Of a DNA stretch of 64,000 nt, positions 11,823 to 26,800 are shown one piece after another. The position numbers were made by a program, and so were the translations under genes. The notes under the pieces are model-generated. The model was not told where the DNA came from and made no database searches. It saw nothing but the letters and a program-made list of their open reading frames with translations. The stretch lies in NCBI GenBank assembly GCA_021186555.1, contig JAJKFL010000014.1, forward strand, positions 19,977,533-20,041,532. The letters run 5' to 3'. This DNA comes from Reticulitermes speratus. Its lineage: Eukaryota; Arthropoda; Insecta; Blattodea; Rhinotermitidae. Numbering within the stretch: position 1 is the stretch's first letter; each line of letters starts with the position of its first letter.

Positions 11823-14800
11823 CTGTGTAAACAAAGAATCAAAGTGAATTTTCAACAGCAAATTATAGTAATATGGAACAATTACAGAGGAAATTCTGGC
11901 AGTATAACTGTAGAGCAAGTCTGATGTTTCTGTAACTCCCACTGTTATACTTGACCTATGCTATCAGCATACATTCATTTAGTTATTTTTTGTACTGAAA
12001 TACCACACGTGAGATACACATCGGAACAAGAGTTTATATACATACATGTGAAAAGCCGTTCTACAAGACAGACAGAGTTTGTTAGTGGACACAAATCTCA
12101 ATGCTGAATGCTCATTGAAGAAAAACTGGATAATAGGCTTGAACAATTTCATCAGAGAACCCTTATATAATGATATCGCTTACTGCAACTTTCTTATGAA
12201 AATATATATCCCCAGTACCCAACATAAAAATAAGTAACTTAATAATATTCATTCTGTGCGTTGTGCTTGCGATCATATGCACACAATAGAATAGAATAGA
12301 ATAGAATAGAATAGAATAGAATAGAATAGAATAGGGGGGGGGGGGGGGGGAAAGCAAGAAACAGCTCTGTATGACTGTTACTGTCCACAGTTTCCTCAAA
12401 GTCACTTGGCTTCTCAGGTAGGAGAGATCCTACTTGCATATACTCAAATTGCACAGAACCAGACTGGTAACAGCCTCAACAAAACCAGATACAGTAAAAC
12501 CCCGATTTAATGTTCCTGCATTTAGTGAAATCCCAGATTTAGTGATGGTTTTTTCATGTCCCGACAATAACTCCATATAAACAATGTATTATTTTCCCGC
12601 ATTTAGTGAATCCCGATTTAGAGAAAAACCCGCATTTAGTGGAAAAATATTACGTACTCATACTTCAATTGTTATTTGACATTTCCCGCATTTAGTAAAT
12701 TTTTTCATGAGCAAAAAAAATCACAAAAGATACATACTGTACGTAAAAATTACGATATACGCTCGAAACATTGAGGCAATGGCCTGCTACGATGGAAACA
12801 CCGGTTCCCGTTAGATCATCGAACATCGTTGGGCCGGGATAGCGCCTGGATGGGTGATCGTCCAGGAGTGCCCGGTACTGTTGCCTATGTCTAAGTGAGA
12901 CAAAGTAGTGTGAAATATGCGGAAGCGTAATGGTAGGGGAAACTGTGACATAATCACTTAGCCAGTCCATTACTCCGATCCTGATGACGTAATGCCTGTC
13001 CCCTCTCTGTCTACCTTATCTAGAAGTTGCACCTGACATGGACACAAATTCTGAAGAGTTTGTCCGGTGTGATGATCTTGAGAGTACATCTGGTCCTCCA
13101 CAAGACGTGGAAGAAATCTGTGATGCCAAAGAGGTAGAGGAAGAAGAAGAGACAGTACAAGAAGAAGAATCAGTTCCCACACTTGGTGAAGCGGTTCAGG
13201 CACTTGAAGTGGTACGAAGATATTTAACTTCTTTTGATGTTGACAGCACTACTATATCAAAAGTAAATTCTTTGAAGCGAGAAGTTCTGAATTTTCAGAG
13301 CACCCGCCAGAAGAAGCAAGAAGTTTGCTGGACTATTTTAATAAATAATTTTCTTATAGCTATGTATGCTTGGTTTTTTAATAATTTTGATATTTTTTTA
13401 TGTTAAAATTCCAAATGTATTTTAATATTTTCTATTTAAAGTTTTATGTCAATTTTGAAAATACTTTTAAAATTTTGAAATTATTTTTTGTAATCATGAT
13501 TCATTACAGAAAATTTCATTTTCAATAGCAATAAGGCTTGCTTGTCATTGGAATTTGTTTCTAAATCATTATTTTAAAAATATTAATATAAGTATTGTGC
13601 ATACAAAGTTGAAAAATGGATTTTTATTATAGAGACCATAATGGAACTAATAAACAAGCAAAAAAAGATATATTTAACTCATTTTAATTGAAAACCCCCA
13701 TTTAATGAAAACTTTGATTTAGTGAAATATATTCTAATCCCCCAGCAATTCATTAAATAGGGGTTTTATTGTACTATGCATATTAGAATTTATTTTCCGT
13801 ATCATTCCAATAAATCACTGAACATGTAGCATGATATAAATTTGCATATTACATGCCAACCATCCACTACTGTCACATATGGTTTCAATTTCAGGTTTGT
13901 GGCAATTCATGTTGACATATTTTAAACCCCAGCCCCCACATTAGGCACCCAATACCCGAAGAAATTAAAAAAAAATGTTAAACCTTTGCACCCATTCTCC
14001 TTTCTGGAACTGTAACATCCTGAAACTTAATAGTTTTCTACTTTGATTACACAACCACTTTTCACCAAGGTGTTAACATGAATTGTGACTACTCATTCCA
14101 AAGTGTATCTCACATGTGGCTTTTGAAAACACAAATAGCATGATCGATTGACTGTTTAAGCACTGTAGCAGGGATAAGGACTATGGCCAGCCAGCAAATA
14201 AAGCATTAGTGTGCTTCATGGTACCTTTTCTGTAATTACTGGAGCAATATTGAAGAGAAATTGTACAGTGCATAAGCTCTTGATCAGTCAGGGCTGTTAC
14301 CTTCTGAATCTGTGTGGCCTAAGTTCATGCAAGAAGTGTCTCACCTGCCTGGTGTTCAATGACTTTCAAGTAGGTCTCAAATGATTGCAGAGTATGACAT
14401 TCCTACAGCCTTGCTTGCAAACCAAAAATTTTCTATTTTGCACTGACTGCAACTGTTAACATGTAGAATATGCAACTACATCTAAGCTGTGTATAATTCA
14501 TGCATAAGGAAGTGTGTCAGTTCTTACAGTACCTGGATCTGTCTCACTAGGCTAATCATTCTCTCGGCAACTTTATGCTCCACACTAATTGCATCTCTTG
14601 CAAATGCCTCTGCAATTATGGCTACTAATTTTGGCAAGTTGGCATGATTTGGACCTAGGATCAGTGGATGATGCGTCTCAATTAAATCACATAGGTAGCC
14701 ATACACATGAGGAGATTCATCATCATCTTCCCATACAGGCAACCACGACAACCTAACAACAAAATAAGTCACATAAACAAGAGTATATAATGATTAAAAA

Positions 14801-17800
14801 TTGAGGACACAATCTGCCGGTAGATCAGCTTCATGCTGGGTAACAGGAAAATCATAGCCCCACTTGCAGGAGAGACTCTGGAGGGGTCTGAGGCCAGGGG
14901 CTGTCCGCTTGGCTATAACAGGCACGATGAAGACTACCCCAACAGCAGCGATGGAGGTCCTCCTAGGACTCCCACATCTACGCGTGACAATCGAGGCAGA
15001 GGCCCAGGCAGGCATCTACAGACTTATGTGCAATCAACAGTGGAGACCTAGATCTACTATGGTCACGCTAAAAAGTCTCGAGACATAGAGCAAGAACCCA
15101 TCCTTCTAATGGAGACTGATAGAATGACACTGAGATATGTATTTCATAAGCCATTCAAGGTTCATCTTTCCAACAAACATGAATGGCAGAATGGATTTAA
15201 TCCAGACAATATAGGACGCCTGGTCTGGCATACAGACGGATCTAAGACCAATAAATGCACTGGTGCTGGGGTGTATAAATGGGGCTCGAGGAAGGGGCAT
15301 AGCTTCAGTCTCGGGCTCCACACTACGGTATTCCAGGCGGAAATATATGCCATCAAGGCATGCATAATGGAGAATACAGAAAAGGGCTACAAAGGTAGGA
15401 ACATTATATTCTCTCTGACAGTTAAGCAGCAATCAAGGCGCTTAATAACTTCCAGATCAATTCTAACTAGTCTGGGATTGCCATCAATCCCTTGTGAGAC
15501 TGGCAGAACATAACAGGGTTCAAATGATATGGGTGCCAGGACATATGGGAATTGATGGAAATGAAATGGCTGACCACCTAGCTAAACAGGGTTCCTCACG
15601 TCCATTCATAGAACCTGCCCTGGGCATATCTGTCAAGATTGCCAGGGAGGTGATCATGGAATGGACAAATAGGAAACATACGGAATATTGGAAGTCCATT
15701 CGTGGACAAAGACAGGCTAAGGGCTTTCTTAAAAGTCCCTCTGCTAAAAGAGCTGGAGAACTAGGTACTTAGTTTGAGCAGAAACCAGCTAAGAATATTG
15801 ACAGGGCTGTTAACAGGACAATGTCACCTAAAAGGGCACCTATTTAAATTGGGGCTAGTAAACAGTCCCAAGTGTGACAGATGCAAAAAGGCATCCGAAA
15901 CGGCCTCACATATTCTTTGCGAATGCGAGGCCAGCATTAAGATTCAGGTACCTGTGATGTTACTTTATGAAACCAGGGGACTTTAAGGATATCTCTGTAA
16001 GCAAGATACTGCACTTTGTTCAATGTGCAGGGCTGCTAAACACATGAATATAAGGGTTGAACAAAGGATCAAGCATGGTCAATGTACATGGGACACTATG
16101 GTGCCCGCCCTATTTGTATTCCATTCTATGATTAAAAATTAACCCAGCTTCATGCTGTACCTGCCTTGAGTAGCAGTCACTCAGCCAGTCAAGAAATCTG
16201 CTGCCTTTCATGGGACATAAAAATTCACTGCCATATTCACAGCAGCCCAGACAGTACAGCAACAGGAATCCAGTCCATGCCCCCACACACAAATTCTTCA
16301 CACATGATTTTAATACAGTAAAACCCATTTCAAGATAAGACTATGTAAGACGTTGTTACTGTTAAATGTTAAAACACCATATTTCCATAAATATATCAAG
16401 ACCCCACTTTACAATTTTCAAGTTTCTGGAACATACCCATTTTTAACTTTGTGCACAATTATAAGACAATCTACTTCAGATGACAAATTAGAAAAAATTC
16501 TTGTCTATATTCACATAAATATGGTAATTTTGGCCCAAACCTTTCCCATAGGATTATGTACATTATGTCCATTTAACACGTTTCCAGTTTCAAGAATTTC
16601 GAACCCAAAAACATGTATAAAACACACACACACACACAACAAATATCTGACCAACCAAATACACCTTTGTATTAGAATGTTGTAGCAGGGCAGTTCCAAG
16701 TTCAATTCCTGCACGTCATCCTAAGATGTAAGCTTACTTGATGGTCCTTTAATCATTCCATTGCATTAAATTACACACGTGATCTGAAATGCGCAGTAAC
16801 TGTTAGGTTCAAAAGAAAATTTCTGCATAAACTTCAACTTGGCAGCATGGTACACAAAAACAGCGGCAGCAAGTCTCATTATGTGTCGAGCAGAGTGGCG
16901 GTTTTTTAATGTTAAAGCAAGATGTGGAAAGGATCACCTACAAGAATTCTTTTGGCAGCCTCAGTAAAACAAACCCCTAATTCAAATAAGAAACTCCTAA
17001 TGTAAAATAAGTAATTACTACACAACTGTACTTTTGACATTTTTGACTGTTATTAGCATTTCAGCCACTACCAAGTTCAACAGCAACAGTGAGGGTATAC
17101 TCTTCTGGTAATCTTACAAACCATCCTAATTCATTAACCCTTTAACAATGCCATTTAAACTGAAACAGCGAACTCTGCGCTATGGTGTTTTCTCAGTGTG
17201 GCATTTAAATTTACGCACATGGTTTATGAAAAACATGAATATTATTTGACCAAAAAAGATAAAATTATGTAACAACCTCCATTTCATGGGGAAACAAAAC
17301 ACATTGTGCAATGCATCTTAAAAAAGTGCAGTTTAAGTACCCTTTTTGCCTAAATGTATATAATAAGGTTCCAAAAGTTTGCATATTTCCAGTTTATTTT
17401 ATTTACATGTTACTTTCAGGTTGCAATTTTCTGTAGGGAAGATTCATTGCCTCTTGTTTGTTATTCAAGGCCAGCTGGCTGTAAAGGAATCCATACTATG
17501 AAAGCAGATTCTCCTATAGGCGAGCTGGTTTTCTATCCTTGGCTGTGCCAGAGAAACAGAACTCACGTAAGACAGTCCAAGTGAAGAATGATAAAAATAA
17601 AAAAACCGAAATTCTCACAATTAAGAAATAAGGGACTAAGTTATTCACTGCAGTCATTTTCTACTGGTTCCTGATTATGAACCTTAAGACAACACTTAAA
17701 AATAATGTAAAAGAATTTTCTTAATGTTTATCAGCATAAAGAAAATTTGTTTAATACTTTTTAACATGATCACTTCAAGCACTAAGTGCAGTAATAAAAA

Positions 17801-20800
17801 CACTGCATGCCCTTCTCATAAGAGACATAAGCAAGTTCAAGTCATGACACAAACTCCTGAAAAAGTGCAGAATCTAACCTTCATTACACTGCAGACATGT
17901 GTGTGTGTTGTAAGGTAATAAATTTCTGCCTCAGATTAGACTCCACAAAGATAATATTTCATAGCTTCACTAGATTGCAAACTACACAAAGCTAGCATTC
18001 CATACCTTTGCACACAAATTTCTGTACCGATTGCTTTTGGGAATATAACACGGCAAAAAACAAATTTTAAAAATGGTTATAAAGTAAGATGTGTAAAATC
18101 CAGTAGAATTCTGTTAATCTGGCACTCACAGGACTGGACAGGTGCTGGATTATCAGACAGGACCTTACGGACTTAAGTTCTTACAGATAAAATTTTGTTA
18201 CTGCCCTCAGAGAATGTGCACTTGTCAGTTATTTTCATTTCATTACAAAAAAGACTTAGCTTTTTCAACTATCACAGGCCAAGTCATGGGTTTTCCTATG
18301 GAACACATTGCTGTAAACCATGTATATAACGCCTTGTCCAGCTGCGCTAATTTAGGCTCTATCATTGTCTGTTGCTAGAAAAGGTCCTTTACACTTTCAC
18401 TTGATGCCATAAACAATCATAATTGGGCCATTTCTTTATACCATAGACAGTTGACAATCCACTGTTGTATGAAGCCCTAACCTCTCTTCGGCTGTTGCCA
18501 CTTTCAAGCCTCCTATTATTTCAAGTTTATGAGAAATCGTTAAAGTTACGTGTTTCCTATCGCCAGCAGTACCTTGATTTCATCTTTGGATTTTTTTAAG
18601 CCACTGCAATAGCTTGATTGGCTCAATACATTCCAGATAACCCAAGATAAATTCACGCAATCAGTATGTGCACAGCAAGTAACAGACAGCGGAACTTTGG
18701 GTCTTGGGACTACTTTCCTCATGTGCTGAACTATCAGGAATACCAGATTATCAGGTGCAGAATTAAAGGAATTATACTGCAGAAGGATTGTATCAAACCT
18801 CAGAGCACAGTACGTGGTGTCATTCTTAACAGTTTACATCTAATTTCCATTTCTAGCTTTGAAAATGTATGAAATACAATAGATAAATAATATAATGAGG
18901 CCACAGAGGGCCATTTAAAATGAGACAAGCCCCAGCATTAGCGACTACATTGGCATTTAAATCTAGGTTAACCTCCTCTATCGTTTGGACAGAGGTGAGT
19001 GGTCACTGGGCAGAGGTAGGCAGTCAACCTCATGCCTTGGCCACTCTGTTGGCAAAAAGAGGCACCGGTACCCATCGAACAAAAGGCTGGGTGAGCTGGA
19101 CTTTTTGAAGAAAAACCCTTAGCCCCTGCCCAGAATCATATCCTAGATCATCCAGTACATACATACATACATATATACATTCCTTGGATCCATAATTTTG
19201 TCACAAGACAAGAGGATGTGGAATAAGTCATAACATACAAAATCATATAAAAAATGTACATTGCAAAATGCTTTAAACATTCTATGTGCAGTCTTAGACG
19301 TCAGTATTACAGTCCACAGCATAGTCATTATACAGACTATGCTCTACCAGTTATTTATTCTACTCCAGTGTGTCAGCAGTGGCTGTTTTGTGCTGCCCCA
19401 GGCAAACAAATGTTTCGTGAACCCCCAACCTCTTATTGTCAGAACCCGAAGAGGATCATTTATTCAGAATGATAATTTCCTCAATCAGGTTGCCATCCCT
19501 GATCAAGGGTTCGCACTACTGGAGATTATTCCTCTGACCTTCATGTCACATTTTTTGTACTTTTGTGGGGGAAAAAATGGCTAAAATATTGCAAGTCGTC
19601 CTAACAAGAAACCAGTTGTTTTAGACACCATGACTAGTGCTCTGTCCTTGAAATGGAAGCCACGTAAGATGAATTATGCTATTTACACCAGAATTTTTAT
19701 CTTACAAACCCTGTGTACTTGTATCGTAATCCTCCAGACCAAGTTAGAAGTCATACACATGCCAGAATGCACAGACTGAGGCAAATTAGAGACTCTACAC
19801 TGTTGCCATGTGTGTGTGTGTGCACTTTGCCGGACTCACATACCGCATGAAATTTAAATGGCGTCTGACATGGTGGACACACGTAAGTTATAGGTTAACA
19901 TTAGTACCAGGACAATTATTACATAATGACCACATTACTGCTGAAAGGGTAAGGTTTCCTCCTGTCTGCCCTACACAATAAGAACATAGTCAACCTTTTT
20001 AAACCATTACTGAAGGTTTTCTCCATCAAACTATTTCAACCATCCAAATTTTCTATGTTCATGGAATGCACAGAACTGAATGTATAAGGCAGTAGTTCCC
20101 AAAGCTTCGTGGATCCCAAAAGATCTGCAACCAGTTCCCAGTGGATCCGTGGATACATTTCTGTTATGGCCACTTTGAAGTTTACTTACTTTTTGATTAA
20201 AGGAATAATGTTTTGTTAAAAATAATCGAGGAATTTCTTTCATTGGCGATATGTTTATTTCGTATGACTGTTAGAATATCTAATTAAGAAACTCCCTGCA
20301 CCCACACATGGAGCGACAATCATTTTAATTACGGTCAAATCACGCAATGCATTGTGACATATGCTCCCGGTATGTATTAATATCTACCTAAACTCAGTTG
20401 TGAGATATAAATTTTTAATTTTGGATGCCTATGAACCGAACACCCTATAGTTACGTGAGCAAAGATGAGAGGATCCGTGGTTATTTTTCAAGGCCAAAAG
20501 GGGTCCGCAAGCAAAAACATTTGGGAAACATTGGCATTAGGTGTCTCAATAATAAACATAGTGTCACTAGACTCACTCACCAGTGTGGTAAGATGTCATT
20601 AACACTGATTGCTGAGTTGTTGTATTTTAGTATTTTGGTAATGGCTGAGATAGCATTCTCAGTTGGATTGATTTTCTCAGGAGAACGAGACTCTGGATCA
20701 GTTATTATCTCCACCAGGTATGGCATGGCCTCGCCACATGCACCTTGCAGACAAAAACATAAGGAGAGTTCACAAAAAACAAAGGCATGTTATTTTGCAG

Positions 20801-23800
20801 GCTTGTAAAACCCAAATAGAACATCAACAAAACATGTTAAATGATTCAGTATTTCAATTTTCATTCCTGCTTTATACCATATAAAAATCAGTCTTCCATT
20901 TCTTTATTAGGAAATTTGATTTCATAATTATTTCAACCGAAATGAAAGATACAGAGTTCCTTTCACAAATATCTATGATCAAAGTAACAAAATAAAAATG
21001 TTAAGTATGTCCAGGATAGCAGAGCACTTGAGCATAATAAATGTCCCAAAAGTAAATATACAGTGAATCTCAAAATCAAGAAAAGTTATGTACATATGTT
21101 AAATAACTGCTTATTGCAAGAAATTTGGTTCCATGATGTTATGCAGTGTCCACTTGATAGCAGGAGTATATTTTCTATGTGGCCATGCAGTCAGTTAACT
21201 TTTTGTAATGTTTTTGTTTATCCAATGTTCAGTGCAATTTCTTCTGGGACTTGGCTAACACAGTGCTAAAGTTCCATATTCATAGCTTCCTCTCTTTAAA
21301 TCTGCAAATGACAAATTACTCTCTTGGCACCTGAACAATTCATTCGCAAACATGCTGTAACAAACATTAGACAAAGCATACTACCAACCAGCAAATGCTT
21401 CACCACCGAACTGTCCGAGAACACCCCAACCATACACAGCTGCCTGCCTCACTTCAGCTGATTTGTCAGTCACATAGTTTAACATGGGCTGAAGAAAATA
21501 CTCCTGGTACTTGGCACAGGCTGGCCCACCATATTCTATTGCATCATCAAAGATGCAAAGAGCCCACTGATGGTCTGGCCATGGCATTTCTGGTGCCTGA
21601 AATTTTATTCAATGTTTTCAAATAATGCTAACGAAAATTAATGGGAACAATATCTATTTTTCTAATAATCACCTACAATAAAATATCAGGTGAAGTGCAT
21701 TAGGAGTATTAACATTAAACTTGTCTTCCCAAGAACTGGCAATAATAGTTGCTACTCCCTAGTTTTTAAAATTCAGAAATAGAAAAGTACCTGCAACAGT
21801 GACCTGTAATTTCAATGGCTACAAGGACAGTCTGTAACCCCATTCAAAAATAAGCTTCTGCCATCCTGAGACAATCACTGTACTAAATTTATTGGTATGT
21901 TAACTCATACGCAACATATTACTTTCATTGAACTTTATGCTACCATCAAGGTTAAGACACAATACACTGACTTTTAGTTGTGTAAATTCAGACCCACCAT
22001 ATGCTCATACAATTTAATGGTGTTCTTCATGCAGTCAGAGCATGATGGATATCCCACATGGATGGAACAATAAAACTTTTATAAAGATTTGTTTTCAGGA
22101 ATGAACTGAAGCCTTCCCACACAGAATTGGGCGCATGCACGCGCGCGCGCACACACACATTCACAATATTCTTTTGATAGTGAAATGTACAGGATAATTC
22201 AAAGTAAAACCAACATGTACATCATACAACAAACTACAAGGCAGCAACACTGTTTTAGTACTTAATTTACAAAACACAATGGGATGTCCTCTGTTAACAG
22301 TGTAGATCAGTACTACATGTCATGTTAATTTTTCTCATAAATCAGTGTTTTTGGGCTGAGTTCTTCATATATTTTAATGGCATTATTTTTACTCCCCCCC
22401 ACCCCCCTCTCATCAACATTTTAGGCCTTCTTCAGTGCTTCCATAAGTTTTTTCTACATTTCCCCATTATCTACCACTGACAAAGCTGATCCTATAATTT
22501 TTTCTGTCTTCAACCAACTTACCAAGCATTTCACAAAATGGCCAACTATCTGGTCAAAATATGGATAAAAGTTCAGTCTATATGCCAAGAAAAGTGAATG
22601 AATAATGTCTGCAACTTTGCTGAAGATATAAACATCTTCATTGTCTTCATCCTCAAGCTGCTCCTCTACAGTCTGTGAACAAAATATAGCAAGTCCCTTT
22701 ACATGTGCAGTCAGCAGCAAGATCTTCAACATTCCACACCTGGCAGACTGGCTACCCATTACAATTGCACTCATGTGTTCCACATATAATAAGGTTACCT
22801 TGAACTCGTCAATACCTGCAATAATGGAAGCACACACGTGTGTGCATTATCGTGCACCATGATAAATGGATGCATGCAAAACCTGTTACAGCACTGAGCA
22901 CAAATGATTATCCAGAACTTGTGGTAATACTTTGCATTCTCAGTTTGGTTCTGTGGGACAGCATGGCAGTATGGGCACTCCCAAACTAATGCAACAGTTA
23001 TGTTCTAGAAGGTCCAGCACAAGTCAGAATTGAGTATACATATGGTCAAATAAATATACAGTAAAACCTCGATGCATCATTTTTTAGGGGCATGGAAAAT
23101 AAGAACGATATATAGGGGAAAACAATAGTACCGGGAAACCATTAAAAATTATAGATAAGAACAATTTAATGATTATTATTACTTCTTGCTGAAAAAATCT
23201 TTGATTGATATTTGTTTGTGCAAACTTTACGCCTCAATTCAAAGTACGATTTTTCAAGGCCTAGAACACTTTCACAATCACTGTCACTCGTTCTGTGTGC
23301 ATAAAAGAAAGATTTTACTTTCATCAGCGCTTCATGCGTATCGGCAAAGTTCAGCACAACTTCGGGTTCGCCATCTTCTTTTTCCAATCCTTCCCCCTCC
23401 ACACTGCCGGAAGCCACGAAGCTCTCGCACAGCTCCTGCACTGTTTCAACACCACTGGTTGCCACTGAACTTTTCCCAGTCTTGGCGGAAATCGTCGTCA
23501 TCGTTGGTCAATACGATGTCACTATTGCCTGAAGATTGTCCCTGCACGTAACCAGCTTTCCAAAAACAATTTTCGATTGTCTGCTGGGTTACTGGTTGCA
23601 AGGCTGCCACAGTGTTGTGCAAAGCTTCCAACACGTTTTTCTTTTTCCTATCTTTGCCTGCATCCATTAAGCAAACAGCTGTTTGCATGAGGCGTTTTCT
23701 ATAAAACTGTTTATAAAACTTTATTACCCCTAAATCAAGGGGCTGGAGCACACTTGCACAATTTGCCGGGTACTGTATGACTTTTACATTTCTTAGAAAC

Positions 23801-26800
23801 GATGTATACTTTGGATGTGCAGCACAATTGTCCACAAAGAGGAGAATGTTCCTGTTTTGCGCACCCATACTTGTGTCTAATGAACGCAGAAATGAAGAAA
23901 AAATGTCTGTGGTCATCCACGCTTTATTGTTTGCATGGTATTTGGAGGGTAATTTATTTATATTCTTGAAACATCGCGGTTTCGGAGATTTTCTGATAAC
24001 AATCAGCACTTGTTTGTCACTTCCATCACTGTTAACACAAAGTAAAACAGTAACTTTTCCCCCCGAGTCTTTCGAAGATCTTGTATAAGAATATACATGC
24101 ATCTCAATCTCGCGGAAAACCAAAATGATAGAAATTAAGGCAATTTTCTCATTCTGGTATTTGGTTCAACATGCAGCAGGCAATCCAGGCGGCACTAAGA
24201 CAGCAATACATGCGCGCGCAGCGCACTAAATCATTTCAAATTTTAAAAAAAACTATCCATGCGGGAAAATGTTGCGCCAGGACTGTGATTTTTCAATGAT
24301 CGATGCGATAAAACGACAGTTCGAGGACCGATGGATGCGGGAAAAAATAGTGTTATTTATATGGGGCTAGTTCCAGGACCAAATAAGGCAGACAATATAT
24401 GCGGGAAAACGAAGGTAATGGGAACGATGCAACGAGGTTCCACTGTAATATGTATATATAATGGAGTCCAATTGAAATTCAAACTCCAACACAATGGTGC
24501 GCAATTCTAGTATGTCACGTTTCTTGTACTTTCTCCAATATTGCATGAGCACTATATATCCCAAACAACACAACCTTAGACGTAACTTCATTTTTAGTAA
24601 CATTTCTTTGGATAAGGAGATTCTAGCCATCCATTTTACTGCCATGTTTCCTGGCATAGTCTTTTACATTATTCCCAAGTGAAATCTAAATTTTAGGAGT
24701 GCTACTTCAGTTTCATACACACAATTTCTGAAAGCAAGGCTATTACATCATAACATTACTGGCTTGCAGATATTCATTATACAGGCATGCAGGAGCTGTA
24801 CTCACCAGCAGTGCTGCTGCTACCCAAGTATACAGTTAGGCACTCCTGGACAATTATATCATGTGGCAGTGTTACAACTGTTTTCTTCCCAGACCCTGAA
24901 CATGCATTCACCCCTTGTTTACAGTAGCCTCTTTCAAGAGCATGTGTGCTGCCCCATTACATGTGTCCTTTGCTTCATATTGAGATCATGACAAATTGGG
25001 CACATGAGGGCCACATCTGCTGTTATGTAGGTACAGGTCTATGGAATTTAAAAATCCATTAAATGAATAAATAAAATATTGCGTAAAATATTCTGGGCCT
25101 GTAAAATAACTTCTCTTTCATAAGTCATCTGTTCAAAGACCTGAATTTTTTAAACCCATGAGGACTACTGTCAAACACCAACGCCCATTAGTCATACGAG
25201 GCGTGGTAGAAAAGTAATGAGACTGGCAACGCTGTGCACGAACCGACAACGCTGCTGCCTCCCCCTTCACGTGGCAGTTAGGTTAACCCCTGCCATAGAC
25301 ACAGTACAAGTTTGAACTTGCTACAGTTGCTACGCGATTGTTGAGATCGTCTGAAGTGAAGTTGTGTTTGTGAGGAGCGTTACGAAAATGAACCGGCAAA
25401 AGTTTGAGCAACGTTGTGCCATCAAATTTTTTGTGAAGCTTGGCGAATCCGCTACTGTGGCTTATGAAAAGTTACAAAGGGCTTATGGAGAACATTCCCT
25501 ATCCAGGGCACAAGTGTTCAGATGGCTCAAGTCCTTTTTAGAAGGCCGAGAACAAGTGGAAGATGAACCTCGTGCGGGAAGACCTTCAACCTCAAAAACG
25601 GACGACAATGCGGAAAGAGTGAGGTCTCTTGTGAGGTCAGATCGTCGATTGACGTTGAGAATGATCAGCAGTGAGTTAAATTTGAACCGGTTTACCGTCC
25701 ATCAAATTTTAACACGGGATTTGGACATAAGAAAAGTGTGCGCTAAGATGGTTCCAAAGAACCATGTCACACGGCAGTTTCCATCAATGAATTTTTGGCA
25801 GACAAAAGCATTCTTGTGGTTCCTCAGCCCCCTATTTGCCGGACTTCTTTTTTATTCCCCGGCTCAAAACCCACTTGAAAGGGCGCCATTTTGGTAATTT
25901 GGATAATATCCAGAAGAGCGTAACCGACGAGCTGAAAGGTATTCCAGCAGAAGCCTTCCAGCACTGCTACGAACAATGGAAACAATGCCTCCGTCGCTGT
26001 GTAGCTGCCCAAGGGAACTATTTTGAAGGAGATAACCTTGATTTGTAAAAAGAATAAAATTCATGGTTAAAAGAAAATCAGTCTCATTACTTTTCTATCA
26101 CACCTCGTATGCTACAAAGCGATGTATATGTTAATCATATGGGAAAATTTACGAACTAAATTATTCCATCTTATGTGAGATTGTCTTAAACAGGTTTCAC
26201 TCACTGTAGTATAATTAATTTATGTTCTTATAATAAAATGAAATTACACCACTTGTCACAAAAAATTCATAACTGACCCAGGTATCCCAATAATATGCTA
26301 AAAACGTGGAGCAAATATCTAGACAGAAAAGAATACAGAATATGATAGGAAGAGAAGGTATGCCCAGGGATAGTAGCTCCTGGCAGACCAGTAAGGGAGA
26401 ATCTGTATTCATTTTTTCCTTCCATTCTTCCCTCCTGTAGCCCCAACATGTGTCAAAGACCTATCACACAGTCTTTACAGCCAGAACGTTTACCTCATCA
26501 TAATCTTCATCCTTTCGTTTCTCTTGACGTGCTGCTGCTTTACTGAAGTGGTCCTTCATGATCTTATCCAAAATACGTATCAGTTCGGCCATTGCTTCTT
26601 CTGTCAGACACCCATTTCCCAGTGTCTCTATGCACTGGAATAAATACGAACATCCACAGCAATTACTTGATTTCAGTAAACAAAATATCACTTCACAGCT
26701 TACATGTGACAATCCTTAATTACATACAATAAATACAAGGATCATGTACTACTTCTAAAATAAAACCAAACAGTTTCCTTAAACATATAGATGCAACCAG

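Noticed and set aside
12775..12886. Functional 5S rRNA gene
   Set aside because: A deletion after CGAA, several substitutions and its place inside a transposon argue for a pseudogene or SINE head.
13038..13406. Small acidic host protein
   Set aside because: It lies wholly between Tigger-like inverted termini, and its acidic stretch plus [13 protein letters not shown] fits a transposase C-terminal tail.
23446..24123. Host gene with a DDE domain (domesticated transposase)
   Set aside because: A second copy with the same truncation and TA-flanked termini is present at 33047-34493, and neither has an N terminus or a promoter sign.
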